This document shows, piece after piece, positions 1 through 11,280 of a DNA stretch of 64,000 nucleotides. The position numbers were made by a program, and so were the translations under genes. The stretch lies in the NCBI RefSeq assembly GCF_000003195.3, contig NC_012871.2, positions 53,804,801 to 53,868,800 of the forward strand. Direction: 5' to 3'. The notes below the pieces were generated by a model. The model made no database searches, was not told the origin of the DNA, and saw only the letters and a list, made by a program, of their open reading frames with translations. Source of the stretch: Sorghum bicolor (Eukaryota > Streptophyta > Magnoliopsida > Poales > Poaceae). Numbering within the stretch: position 1 is the first letter of the stretch; each line of letters opens with the position of its first letter.

Positions 1-1393
1 TTCGAGAAAATGAAGTGCATATTTTCTATTGCGCCGGTGGGAAATTTGGAGAAGTCGCGGGAAACACTCACCGGACGCTGGCCACTGAGGCACCGGACGC
101 TGTGTCTGAGCGTCCGGTGCAAACAGTGCCTGGCCCAGCTAGGGTAAGGCACCGGACGACAGGCACCGGACGCTGGCTTGAGCGTCCGGTGGTGCGCGTT
201 CGGTGTGCGGGCGTTTTGCGACCCTCTCTGCGCATGGGTCCGGTGAGCACCGGACGCTACCGGTGCTTAGCGTCCGGTGACCCTGTGCGTTTGCGGAGCT
301 CTCTGCGCATGAGTCCGGTGTGTACCGGACGCGTCCGGTGCTAACTTGCTCAGCGTCCGGTGCACTGCAGGTTACTATTAGACTCTGACACGCGGCTGAT
401 GTTGGAGCACCGGACGTAGGTGTTGAGCGTCCGGTGCCCCTTTAAGAGGGTCCGATGACCCCGTATTTCGCCCAGTGTAAGAGCCAACGACTCTATTTGT
501 TTGAGGGGCTATAAATACGTGTTTGGCCGGCTTGGGGCTCACTCTCTTGGCATTCTTGACTACTAGACATCCTTGTGAGCCTAAGCAAACACCTCCCACT
601 CATCTCCTTCATAGATTATACATCTTTGTGAGATTGGGAGTGATTCCAAGTGCATTTGCTTGAGTGATTGCATCTAGTGGCACTTGGGGATCGTTTTAGC
701 TGCGGTTTTCTTGTTACTCTTGGTGGTTGCTGCCACCTAGACAGCTTGGAGCAGCGGAGGAGCTTTGGCACGAGTTGGTGATTGTTCGTGGCCATCTCCC
801 GGTGATTGTGAGGGGTCTTGTACCTTCCCCAGCGGAGAGCTGAAAGGTAACTCTAGTGGATTGCTCGTGTCATTGAGCTACCTCACTTGTGGGTAGGTTC
901 TTGTGGTGTCCTAGTGAGGACGAGGTTCGTGCTACACCTCTTAGCCACCGAACCACCAAGTGTTGGTCGACACAACGGGGACGTAGCATGCCGGCAAGCA
1001 CGTGAACCTCGGGAGAAAAATCGGTGTCTCAATTATGTTTGATTGGCATTCTCCCGGTGCTTGATTGTTTATATTGGTGGTTGGTTCATCCCCTACACGA
1101 CGGTATAAATATCTCATCTTATCTTTACTTACCGCAAACTAGTGTAATTAGTTTAGTTGCTTACTTTGACTTGTGTAGCTTAGTTCTCTAGTGTAACTTG
1201 TAGAGACTTAGTTCTTGTGTGCATAGAGATCTTAGCAACTAGAATTGTTGGGTAGGTGGCTTGCAAACACCCCTTTTAGAGCTAGAGCAAAAAGCTTCGC
1301 TTTGTTATTTACTAACCTTTTGCTCTAGTGAGTTTGTAGAATTTTTAAATAGGCTATTCACCCCCCTCCCTCTAGCCATATTAGGACCTTTCA
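1..1393 (+). mobile_element. SIRE-type Copia LTR, right-hand part
   Basis: The sequence ends in GGACCTTTCA, the same LTR terminus found in Copia1 (29629 and 51872, opposite orientation). It shares with the Copia1 LTR the block of CACCGGACGC/GCGTCCGGTG inverted repeats (here about 68-440), a TATA box (CTATAAATA, 509-517) and the terminal stretch reading 'tagagggggg-tgaatagcc' on the other strand. The left end lies outside the window, so it may be a solo LTR or the 3' LTR of a full element. It interrupts an older LTR that resumes at 1394. No gene is supported here; the short ORFs are low-complexity products of the repeats. Confidence 0.85.
68..440. repeat. CACCGGACGC / GCGTCCGGTG inverted-repeat cluster
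   Basis: At least twelve copies of ACCGGACG or its complement lie here in alternating orientation, for example near 68, 90, 108, 163, 182, 248, 270, 324, 353, 406 and 428. They sit upstream of the TATA box in the U3 part of the LTR. A related cluster occupies the same position in the Copia1 LTR (31750-32155). What is seen is the repeat; a role as enhancer or protein-binding array is inference. Confidence 0.85.
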
Positions 1394-1669
1394 GCGCCCT
1401 GCCCCCAGGCCCGCTCAGACTCACGTTCGTTTTCGTGGCTTCTGGACTCTTCTAGGTTGAGGAAAATTGCACGGCACGTTAATATCTCTATGTAAACCCG
1501 ACATGTGGGCCTTTCCTCCATATTTCCTGATAACCCCCTGCAGAAATAGACAAACACCAAAACTCATGAAATTCTGTCAGATAAAACCCTAAGTCTGGGT
1601 GTTGGTTGCATTTGGATCCTTGTCTTTATTTATTTGATGATTATATTTGGTACTTAAGGACCATCAACA
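1394..1669 (-). repeat. 3' LTR of the LARD-like element, truncated
   Basis: This stretch aligns by eye with about 7684-7962, sharing blocks such as 'ggcttctggactcttctagg' and 'cccgacatgtgggcctttcc'. It ends TCAACA, the plus-strand end of the LTR. The left part of the LTR was displaced by the SIRE-type LTR ending at 1393. Confidence 0.85.
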
Positions 1670-4600
1670 AACTCCCCTCTTGCTTGTCCGTGAGAAAGCA
1701 TGGACTCAAGAGTTTTTGCAGTGGTTTCATGCCTTAAAAGTACACATGCGTTCAAGCGAGATCTCATCTCTGAGTTAGAATAAACTATTAAGACTTAAAA
1801 CTTACTCATTTTATCTTTCACCATGGGGCTTGCAACCGTCACTTGTGTCTTGAGCAGTTAAAAGATAGAACAGTCTAGTCAAGTGTCATGTCTCTTATTC
1901 TTTGATTAACTATAGCTCTGGAGTTTTTGTAGATTTTCAAATAAAACTTAGAGATTCCTTGTATGACTCTCTCAAATCTCTCTTTTGTGGTATTTCTGGA
2001 TCCTTACCAAGGCAGTAATGGTATATGCCTTCTCTCAAAGTATGTGGTATTTTTGGTATGAGGCATAGTGATATTACCTTCTCTCTCACCCTACTCTAAT
2101 AAGGTTTTGATATCTGGAGCTCATAGGTGGGATACAGATAATACATACTTACAAGACATTTATTGCATAGTCAAACCATGGATCCAGAAGAATAAGTCAA
2201 TAAGTCAAATCAAGATGTGCATGTGTGGCGAATGAATGGTGTATGGTGATAACAATGGTGAAAGTCTAATTCTACTTTTGCTCTTTTAAGGGGATACATA
2301 CCTTTCTTGCACTTTGAAGCTTTTTGAGGAGAATGGGATGCTCTATATTTTCTTTTTCTTCTCTCAGGTGGGTATCTTGTACCCCTAATCTACTGTCGGA
2401 CACTTGTCCATTTTTACCTCTTGTCTCACTTTTTCTTTTCTTCGAGGTTCCGGGCACTTGCCCGTTTTTATTTCCTCGTATTTTTCCTTTTTTTTAGAGC
2501 ACTCACCCTCCTAGAATAATGTAGCAAGTGGTAGTAACCAAAATAACTAGAGCATTTATTTCACAGGGAATAACAGGGATAGGAAAATATTTTTGGCTAT
2601 TCTCTTCTGGATAGGAGTAGAATAATTTTAGGTGAATTTGGAGATGGAAGTGAGTGGATGTATCTGGATGCGTACTTCCGGAGTAGAAGTAGCATGTGTG
2701 AGCGAACGTGCAAGTGGATCTTGATTTTAACCGCATGACAAGCTCCTAAGGGTCTACACAGCTTGACCACACTCAATGCTCATAAGCAGTAAAAAGTAAA
2801 TGTATGGTTCTTAGTCTAATAAGCATGTATGTATGGTTGTGGTAGGAATTTAAACTCTTATCATACAGGAACTCATCATGCAATATTTTAAAGATTTTCA
2901 AAGATAATATTCTCCAGAATTCTAGCAACTCTAGGAACAGATAAACAGCAGCTTAACCTTTCCATATCATATCCGTTAACGACTTAGACTTTAGATCAAG
3001 TACACTTCCCACAAGTTCAGATTTAGAGTAGGTTTAAATTATAACAGTTATGCCTAAACTTGAGAGAGAGCTCAAACTTGAAAACTAGGTACATGGCAGA
3101 GCAACAATTTATCATATCCATGTAAGAGTTTATCATTTAAGTTTAGTTTGGCCTAGACACTTTATTTATTTATTTAGCAAACTAAGCAAAGATATATATA
3201 AGCACAAAATTTTTATTTGGGTTTTCATGATTATGCATCTTTTTATTATTTGAGTAGAGTATAAACGCGAGTAGAAACACTTAGCTAGATAAATGGGGGT
3301 GCTCTCCCCCAAGCTGGATTTTGACGTAATTTCTTCTTATGTAGCTAGCAGGTGACGGAGGCGTATTTGAATGTCGGCAGCACCCTAACAGCGATTACTA
3401 TGTCCTCCGCCGGCTAGTCTTCTTTGATTCTTGAATTCTGTGGAGCTCAAATAGACAACAAAGCTTTGTGAAACTGGTTAAGTGTTAGCATAAAATCTCT
3501 TAGCCTTTATCATATTGAGATTCCTCCTAATAAATTTTATTTATTTAGCAGGATCATGCACTTATTATTTTTATATTTTTATTGTAAGAAGAAAACATAT
3601 TTATTTTATGCCACCACAGTCAATATACCTATGGGTTTTAAACCACAAGTCTACTCACATGGGGCTTTAGATTTTATGATGTAGTGCAACAAACAAATAT
3701 TTTTGTTTTCTTTTCTAATGCTAATGTGGAAAAGTAAATATGCTAATGCAAGTGATGGAATAAAAAGGAAAAGGAATGCAAAAAAGATAAATATGGATAA
3801 ATACCGATTTTACCTTCCGGCAAGGATCCTTCTTCTGGACAAGACTTCTCACCGTGTTCATCCTTTAGGTGCATCATTTGATTAGGTGTGGGCTTTGACA
3901 TCTGCACCTCTTAATACGGTGTCACCCATGTTCTTCGTTTGTCCAGCAGTTCGAGGTGCGGCATTGGCATCATCCTGCTCAGTGTGTTTGTGCTCGTAAA
4001 TCCAAGTCCTTCACTTGGTGGAATCTGGGAGTTGTAAAACTCCTTCAGGTTTTACTCGAAGTGTACCTGCTCATAGAGACAAGGCAGAGATCATGTGCAT
4101 GGGCCCTGTTGGTGAAAAACACCAACAGAACCAAAAGTGTATTTGTTCTTCTCTAACCTTAAGCATAGTGAGCAAGACAAAGTTGATGGATAATAAGATC
4201 ATGAGTATAGCATTTAAAACATTTGTCAGATCAGATCGCTCGACCTAATGGAAAGATAATCTATCTATATTTATGTTTTTTTATATCTTCTAAAGATTGA
4301 ATGTGCAACATTTTAGCTTATATGATTAGGAGTGTGGGATCACGAAGGTAGTAATAAGAACAAAGATTAAAGGACTAAACATGTTGAATTAATTGGGTTG
4401 GTTAATTTATGTTTGTCTCTTTATTCATGTGAACGCTAGAACCAAGGAGAAGCTTATAAAAGTGATAGTCAAGTACCTTAAGATGTTACCTTACTTGAAG
4501 AGTGATGGTACAGTATCACCTTGTGGAAGCTTTCCTTTCTTAGCAGTTGTGCACCATGTTTGTGGCACTCTTTGTCTCGTTCCATGGATCATCTCTCTAT

Positions 4601-5674
4601 GATGAATGAGCTATGTCTTCCTTGTGCAAATCATTAAACTTCATGTGTCTCCTTTGTCTCCAATGTGAGTTTGTATCTCAGGACTTCCCAGGTTGATATT
4701 AAAAGTTTTCCTGTAGGGGTTAGTTCGACAAAATATACCAATGTCTACTCAAGCAGTTTTTAGTTCAGTAACCAAACTAGACTCCATGTCTAATCAGATT
4801 AACGAAGACTATTTAACCTAAGCACCACGCTTAATTTAAATGCCAATGGAAGTATGTCGAGTACTTCCAAACCAACACTTGCTTGTGAATAGACAAAGGT
4901 AGCATGACAGCATTTATAGAGACCTACTCAGGCGGAGATGAAAAATAAGTTTAGTGTTTAGAAAAATTGAGCATGCCTCAAAAGTAGGGACAACCAACAT
5001 AGCAACCTGGCAAATGATGTTCTTATGTAAGGTATTTCCCCCAAGCTTGAATTTTGCAAAATTAAAGATTGGATGAATTTAATTCAATGTTGCATGATGA
5101 TTGGTTGGGCATATCTTCTTGCTCCAATCCTAGAAAGGTTAGTGACACGAATACCCGAAGGAATATTTCTACAATTATCTTTATATGCTCAATCACAAGG
5201 CAATATTGCAAATAATTAAAAGTTCATATTACGATCTGATAAGTGCTTGTTTTAGGACACTAAGCTTGTCCTTGGGAAACCATCAAATTATGTTGGTGAA
5301 GTGGTTTCCCCTCCAACACCAACCTAAGCGTGCCTATATCAAGATCGACTCAACGATATCTGCAATATTTATTATAGACATATGCATCGATAACGACCCC
5401 TTTAAAGTTTTTATAAATAGAAAGGAAGAGGGGGTTGGAGATCTCAAATGTCGTAAGGTTGGAGAGACCAATTGATTGGGGAGATGTTTTATATGAGCAA
5501 GGACTTTGGTGAGGTATTTATGAAATAACTTCCATGCTCACTGTTGTTTCTCTCATTCTCAAACTCCAAGGATGATTCTTCATGAATGCTTAAAATTCCT
5601 CTAGGATTGTCTCTCGAGTTTGTTTTATTCATCCATTCAATGGTGATAGCACATGGATTTTTAATGCCCTCTAG
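1670..5674 (-). other. Non-coding interior of the LARD-like element
   Basis: About 4 kb of AT-rich sequence between the 3' LTR and the 309-aa ORF. No ORF here resembles a retrotransposon enzyme or host protein. Two near-identical CCCCCAAGCT motifs (about 3306-3316 and 5039-5046) read as AGCTTGGGGG on the coding strand and resemble polypurine tracts. Otherwise nothing recognisable. Confidence 0.6.
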
Positions 5675-6604
5675 CTATTGATGTTGCTCTTCTCGATCCT
5701 CCTTGTGGTCTTGGTGACTCTTATGCATGGGATGTCTAGAGAGATCCATAGGATCATCGGGAGGTTCAAGAGAAAGAGCATAGTAGAAATTATTAGGCTC
5801 AAGGATGGGTTTAAAGATAGGTTCGAATGAGTCATCAAAAGTGGGCTTAGAAGGGGAGAAGATGTGATTGTCTTCTAAATGGCTTCGCTCTCCTTCTATT
5901 GCATCACTTAAGATGCCATCCTTGAGTCTTTCTAGATGTCCATCAAAGGGATTGGATTTGAGATGCTTTCTAAGAGATCCCTTCTTAGGAAGGTTCAGAC
6001 TATATGCACTCAAAGGTCTCTTATAAAGCAGGAAGTTTAAGCTCATCCCAAAATGAATTTCCAAAGGTACAATTTCTTCATCCCTTAGATGATTTTGGAG
6101 CACTACTAGTTTGGGTTGGATAGCCGAATCATGGGATTGAAATATTTGGAAATTGGCTATTGAAATTTCCTTTCCTTGTCTGGGAGATGATTCCTTCTCT
6201 ATCTCTAGGATTTTTTTATGAAGACTAGTGCATGAAGGATGTCCATGAATGAAGACATACCTTGCTTTACTAATAGATAAAGAAAGAAAAACTCTACCAA
6301 AGGTTATATGATTAAGACCAATGTGAAAATATTGAGGAAAAACATGGTCTTGTAGGGCTAGGTCTAAACCAGAATTTATAGAAAGATTAAAAGATTCCCT
6401 AGGTGTAGCTAAAAGTTCATTATCTTCTCGATTAAAAGATAGGACCTCGGCTATAGAAAAGGATTGGTTTTGACCTATTGCAATCAACTCCGGACACAGA
6501 TCATAATTAGGGGCAAAGAAAGGACTTGTTGACTCCCATGGTCTATGGCTGGTCTCCGAAGGTGCAAAAAATTCAATTATAGGTGTGGAATTTGAGTTAT
6601 CCAT
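5675..6604 (-). CDS. Unidentified 309-aa ORF of the LARD-like element
   Basis: An intact ATG-initiated ORF starting roughly 100 bases downstream of the primer binding site, where gag normally starts. I do not recognise the protein. It has no CCHC zinc knuckle, no DSG/DTG protease motif and no long coiled coil. The C-terminal third is rich in Pro, His, Asp and Glu and ends in a charged tail (HKEDREEQHQ). An uninterrupted frame of this length in an otherwise non-coding 4-5 kb interior suggests recent selection or a young copy. It could be a diverged Gag-like or packaging protein, but that is a guess. Confidence 0.55.
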   Translation of the reverse strand: MDNSNSTPIIEFFAPSETSHRPWESTSPFFAPNYDLCPELIAIGQNQSFSIAEVLSFNREDNELLATPRESFNLSINSGLDLALQDHVFPQYFHIGLNHITFGRVFLSLSISKARYVFIHGHPSCTSLHKKILEIEKESSPRQGKEISIANFQIFQSHDSAIQPKLVVLQNHLRDEEIVPLEIHFGMSLNFLLYKRPLSAYSLNLPKKGSLRKHLKSNPFDGHLERLKDGILSDAIEGERSHLEDNHIFSPSKPTFDDSFEPIFKPILEPNNFYYALSLEPPDDPMDLSRHPMHKSHQDHKEDREEQHQ

Positions 6605-6699
6605 AAAGATGGAAAAATAATAAGATAAAACAATAAAATTATAAAAGTATAATACAAGATAATAGCAAGACTCAAAGTTATCTCAGCAAACTGTCTTTC

Positions 6700-6717
6700 T
6701 CCCCGACAACGGCGCCA
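6700..6717 (-). other. Primer binding site, tRNA-Asp type
   Basis: On the minus strand this reads TGGCGCCGTTGTCGGGGA, close to the complement of the 3' end of plant tRNA-Asp. It lies eight bases inside the 5' LTR end at 6726 and fixes the element's orientation as minus. Confidence 0.85.
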
Positions 6718-6725
6718 GAAATACT

Positions 6726-7962
6726 TGTTGATATTTGTTAGCGCCATCAGGAAATGATCCGCAAGCACACGGATATCGGTGAGCACTTCACCCGGGAGGT
6801 TATCCAGAGTATCGTATTTATATTTTTACCACTGGGAGAAAGCATGCATCTGACTAACCAAATCTATTGCTACTACCCTTTAGGCTACAAACAATGTAGA
6901 TTTGATGTGAGCGATGTATAGAGAAGACTACAACCGCCCTCTCGTTCTAACCTTGGTAAGGATGATCTACTGTTCTATTAGGGAGGCTTACAGAATCTAG
7001 ACACCATAAAGGATGTTCGACCCGCACCTGTAAACCCTACCGATCCTGCTAACGGGATTGTGGGCTACAAAGGTAGCTACGGAAATGTCACGTTCCTCGC
7101 TACTACCACGGTCCGACTAGACAGGGGATATCTATGACTACCCTAGCCCAAACACCACGTTTACGCTAGCAATGATTACTCTAAACTCTACCGAAAGAGA
7201 TTAAAGTAAACTCATAAACCAAACAACAATAAGAACACAGAACTTACTAGAATTTAGAAGTCGAAATACTGAAGAATCCTAGGAGCAAGCCTTGGGTTAG
7301 GAGACTTGATCCCGTAGGTACAACCTCGGAGTAGACACCGACAGGCCGGGCTTCCTCCGATCTACACCTCCACTCTATCTCTCTCAATCTAGTAGAACTA
7401 ATTCTACTCTCACATTGGATGCTAAGCCCTATGAGGTTGTATCCCTAGAGGGACCTCTCTCTCTCTAAATCTTCTCTGGAAAATATGCTAATGAATAATG
7501 GGATCGCCCTCCTCCAGGGGCCAGGGGGCCTGCTTATACAGCCCCTCCAAATGAACGTGGGCCGTCGGATCAAACCGACCTTAATCGCACAGTTTTCCTT
7601 AATCCTTTAGGTCGGTGGAGCATAATCCACGAGGCGGGACCTGATTGGTCCCTGTAGCAGGGCGGGCGCCCTAGGGGGGAGGGCGGGCACCCTGCCCTCG
7701 GGCCAGCTTGGACTCACGTTCGATCCCGTGGCTTCTGGACTCTTCTAGGTTGAGGAAAATTGCGCGGCACGTTAATATCTCTATGTAAACCCGACATGTG
7801 GGCCTTTCCTTCATATTTCCTGATAACCCCCTGCAGAAATAGACAAACACCAAAACTCGTGGAATTCTGTCAGATAAAACCCTAAGTCTGGGTGTTGGTT
7901 GCATTTGGAACCTTTTCTTTATTTAATTGATTATTATATTTGGTACTTAAGGACCGTCAACA
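6726..7962 (-). repeat. 5' LTR of the LARD-like element, 1237 bp
   Basis: The LTR starts TGTTGATATTTG and ends GGACCGTCAACA on the plus strand, so it has TG...CA ends. Its right 280 bp match 1394-1669. The primer binding site adjoins the left end. ORFs inside it on either strand are not convincing genes. Confidence 0.85.
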
Positions 7963-8062
7963 CACACAGACTTATTACTTGTTAGTGCTTGGACCCCAAG
8001 TCTAGACACCGACACATGGTCATGCTGCTATAAGTCAGTCATATCCCTTTTCCTGTTTACAG

Positions 8063-8402
8063 GTCACTTGACCTCTATCTTTGCCCATGAAATTTGGTCA
8101 AATAACCATGACCAAACCCTCAAAAACATATGGCATCCTAAATTGCAGGTAATAATTCTTTTGATGTACCAGATGATGACGATGAAGCAACCTCCCAACC
8201 ACAAAGTAACCATCAATGTTGCATTTAACCTCCACAACATACGCCTAACACATTACACGTTAACTTATAGTCACGCCATCACTTTCCTAACTCTCTTTAG
8301 GTAGAACGCTGCACCATCCTGACATAGAATCTTCAATTGACATATCAGATGACAACGAACAAGGATGGGAATTAGACCGGAGTATGAACATGGGCGGAAA
8401 CT
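8063..8402 (+). pseudogene. Possible terminal exons of an unknown acidic protein
   Basis: A plausible reading is an acceptor ending at 8148, a coding exon 8149-8205 that includes FDVPDDDDEATSQPQ, a donor GTAACC at 8206, an acceptor ending at 8300, and a last exon 8301-8402 encoding ESSIDISDDNEQGWELDRS and a TAA stop. The frame is continuous across the second intron. An earlier acceptor at 8062 may precede another exon. The Asp-rich tail is like that of several transposase C-termini, but I cannot name a family. It may be the tail of a host gene or of a DNA transposon cut off by the LARD-like element. Sequence 8403-8650 shows nothing clear. Confidence 0.35.
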
Positions 8403-8661
8403 AATTCATACAACATAGCCAGCCGAAGTCTTCAACTCACAGCTCCATGTCTTGTATAATATTTTGGTCACACATTGCTAGATGCCTTTGCTTACTACAT
8501 CTGGCAAAAATTAGGCCCCCACTATGTAATGATATTATATGATATAGCAGACCGGCACTGTATGATGCTTCCATATATCTAGCCAAGCCTGCCATGTACC
8601 AAACATAATGACTATAGATATCCCCTATGCTAATCTATTTCAGTAGCTACTGTAACGCCCG

Positions 8662-8894
8662 CCTCTACAAGGTCGGGCCCGCTTACATCTGGCAGCTTTT
8701 CTAGGATAGAGTCAGCCCTCACAAACCAACACCAGTCTTTTCTGCATACTTTGTCCTCACTCATGTGCACCCGAGAAGCCTCTATGAGGTCAGGCCCGCT
8801 TACATCTGGTAGCTTTTCTAGGACATAGTCAGTCCTCACAAACCAACACCAATCTTTTCTATATACTTTGTCCTCACTCATGTGCACCCAAAAG
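8662..8894. repeat. 117-bp tandem duplication, two units
   Basis: Unit 1 runs about 8662-8778 and unit 2 about 8779-8894. Both start CCTCTA(C/T)(A/G)AGGTC and end CACTCATGTGCACCC. They differ by scattered substitutions. Because 117 is a multiple of three, the minus strand shows a 39-residue repeat in an 85-aa ORF; I treat that as a by-product. Confidence 0.85.
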
Positions 8895-8921
8895 TACTTC
8901 CCGGTCGGTCACCGATCCCTA

Positions 8922-8959
8922 GATTTCTCTAGGTCAAGCACGCTTAACCTAGAGAAATC
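8922..8959. repeat. Perfect 13-bp inverted repeat (hairpin)
   Basis: GATTTCTCTAGGT at 8922-8934 is the exact complement of ACCTAGAGAAATC at 8947-8959, with a 12-base loop. It lies in the LTR fragment just before Copia2 gag and could form a stem in RNA. No poly-U tract or other terminator signal adjoins it. Confidence 0.8.
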
Positions 8960-8975
8960 CCGGCTTGGAGGGATG

Positions 8976-9620
8976 TTGATGACCATGTAATGGCTATTCT
9001 AGCCATGAATGTTGATCCAACTATAAGATATAGTCTGGAGGATCTCAATACAACTAAAGAAATATGGGTTTTCTAAAGGAGCGGTATCAGCAATGTAGCT
9101 CCGCACTTCGCTACTCCACTCTCAAAGAACTTCATCATTTGCAGCAACAAGATCTATCAGTTGAAGAATATCATGCTTCTTTTATGAAGCTATCTAGTCA
9201 GTTAGACTCAATGGTGCCAAAGCCTAATTCATCTTGCAAGGAGTGTGGTGTTAGGGATAAGTATGAGCAGCAAAATAAGATATTTCACTTTATGATGGGC
9301 CTTCAGTCTGAGTTTGAGCCTATTCGTGCTCAAATCCTTGGGCGCTCCAATCTTCCTACCATGGCTGAAGAACTTTCAGCTATACTTGCTGAGGAGACAA
9401 GGCTTTGTACTATAGATGTTGCTCCTCTAGTTCCTCAACACTCTGTCGTAGCAGCACCTCCTCAAAATGTTGCCATGGATAGCTCTCTTGTTTCTAAAGA
9501 TAAACCTAAAGAGAAACCAAAATGCAAGCATTGTGGTGGAAAAACACATACTGAAGAGCGTTGTTTCCAGAAATATTCACATCTTGAAGGAGTTCAAGGC
9601 CAAGTGTGCAACATCCCATA
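8976..9620 (+). pseudogene. Copia2 gag
   Basis: The frame includes the UBN2-type Copia Gag core: 'SLEDLNTTKEIW' before 9064, then an intact stretch with LSVEEYHASFMKLSSQLDSM and a conserved region around FHFMMGLQSEFEPIRAQIL. The C-terminus holds a zinc knuckle-like CKHCGGKTHTEERC (CX2CX4HX4C). A frame break near 9062 and a stop at about 9618 separate it from neighbouring parts of the polyprotein. The N-terminal start is missing. Confidence 0.8.
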
Positions 9621-11275
9621 AGGGTACTGCAATAGCTGCTTCTCCGGTCACTACTTCACTGTTGCCTCCAAGTACCACTACAGTAACATCACAGTTCTCC
9701 ACACCTATTGGTGTCTACATGTCTGGTGGCTCTATAGCTTTAGCTTCAGTTTCAGGTACTTCTGTACCTTGTGTCTTGGACTCAGGTGCCTCTTTTCATA
9801 TGACTTCTGATAAATCTCAGTTGGATTTCTGTTGCCCTCTTCCTAATAATCGACTTGTTCAAACTACTGATAGTAGTTCTTGTATCGTTACTCATCATGG
9901 CAATCTTGCTACTTCTAATTTCACTGTTTCAAATGTTTCTTTTGTGCCCTTTCTATAAATCTTATGTCTATCGGTCAACTTACCGACATGAATTTTTTTG
10001 TTGGGTTTGATGATACCTCTTGCTTTGTTCAGGATCGTCGAACCCAAGCTCTTCTTAGTACTGGTCATCGCCATAAGAATTCCTCGACCATCTACACCTA
10101 CTGATGTCTTCGTCAACATATTCCCCACCACCATCATCACCATCTTTTGCTTCTCCTATGGTTACCTTTCCTCAATGGCATCACCGTTTGGGCCACTTAT
10201 GTGGCTCTCGTTTGTCTAGCTTAGTTAAGCAGGGTGTTCTTAGCAAAGTGTCCATAGATCCCTCTTTTGAATGTACTGGTTGTAAGTTGGGAAAGCAGAT
10301 ACAACTGCCATATCCCACTAGTAGTTCTAGAACTAGACATCATTTTGATCTTGTTCATTAAGATGTATGGGGTCTAGCTCCTTTTGCTTCAAAAGGTGGT
10401 CCCAAATACTATGTTATCTCTATTGATGACTACTCTCATTATACATGGATCTATTTTATGAAACATCAATCTCAATTATTGTCTATATATCAAGCCTTTA
10501 TTCATATGATACATACTCAATTTTCATCTACTATTAGCATTTTTTGTTCTGATTCTAGAGGGGAATAATTGTCAAATGCTTTTGGTGAAGTTCTTCCATC
10601 CGAAGGAACTCTTGCCCAATAATCATGTCCTGGTGCTCATGCACAAAATGGTGTTGTCGAGCGAAAGCATTGTCAAATTATTGAAACATTCATACTCTTT
10701 TGATAGCATCCTTTGATAACATCTCAACTGTTGTCTACCTAATTAATCTACAACCCCATCTTGCCTTCAGGGCAAGTGTCTTAGAGAAATTCTATATGGT
10801 TCCCCTCCTAGCTATGACCATCTTCGTGTTTTTGGATGCAAATGTTATGTCCTTTCTCCTCATGAACACACTAAGCTGACTGCTCAGTCAGTTGATGTGC
10901 TTTCCTAGGCTATAGCCTTGAGCATAAGGGGTATCATTATTATGATCCTTCTGCTCGCCGTATTTGTATTTCTCGTGATGTCAACATTGTTGAGTCTTGT
11001 CCTTATTTCCACTCACTCACCTCAAAATCATCATCTTCAAATGACTCTATTTCTTTCCTCTCATTACCTCCTATCTACATTGATTTATCATCACCTTCCT
11101 CATCTAATTGTCCTATGGACTCTCTCAAGCCTCCACTTGATACTCATATTTCTTCTGATCTTCCTATTCCTTCAAAATCTATTCTTACATGCCCTCCCAT
11201 TCATTCCAGTATAGTCATCGTCCTCGTGCTCCTTCAAATCCAGAGCCATCTTCTAGTCTTCCTGATCCTGAGGCC
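9621..11275 (+). pseudogene. Copia2 protease and integrase region
   Basis: The aspartic protease motif is visible as VLDSGASFHMT (about 9775). The GAG-pre-integrase HXXXH/CXXC region is at about 10165-10360 (WHHRLGHL, then CTGCKLGKQ). Integrase core fragments follow to about 10850. Several frameshifts and stops break the frame, for example at 9956 and 10361. The region is interrupted at 11281 by a solo LTR and resumes at 14013. Confidence 0.75.
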
Positions 11276-11280
11276 AGTAC

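Larger units (their letters stand above)
1394..7962 (-). mobile_element. Pol-less (LARD-like) LTR retrotransposon
   Basis: Two copies of one LTR end bracket about 5 kb: 1394-1669 (3' LTR, truncated by the SIRE LTR) and 6726-7962 (5' LTR, complete). Both end GGACC(A/G)TCAACA on the plus strand. On the minus strand a tRNA-Asp-type primer binding site follows the 5' LTR (6700-6717). The purine-rich run next to the 3' LTR (about 1670-1685, minus strand) fits a polypurine tract. I find no protease, reverse transcriptase, RNase H or integrase, only one 309-aa ORF in the gag position. This fits a large retrotransposon derivative mobilised by a partner element; that inference rests on structure only. 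Confidence 0.8.
8651..8975 (-). repeat. Truncated LTR fragment with internal tandem duplication
   Basis: The plus strand starts TGTAACGCCCGCC, so the minus strand ends GCGTTACA, a typical Gypsy LTR terminus. The block holds two 117-bp tandem units and a perfect hairpin (8922-8959). It abuts the start of Copia2 gag homology at about 8976. No second LTR or duplication was found, so it is either a broken solo LTR or a remnant left when the 5' end of Copia2 was lost. Confidence 0.5.

Noticed and set aside
8630..8887. 85-aa ORF with a 39-residue internal repeat
   Set aside because: The repeat follows from the 117-bp tandem DNA duplication in an LTR fragment; no ATG context or family supports a protein.
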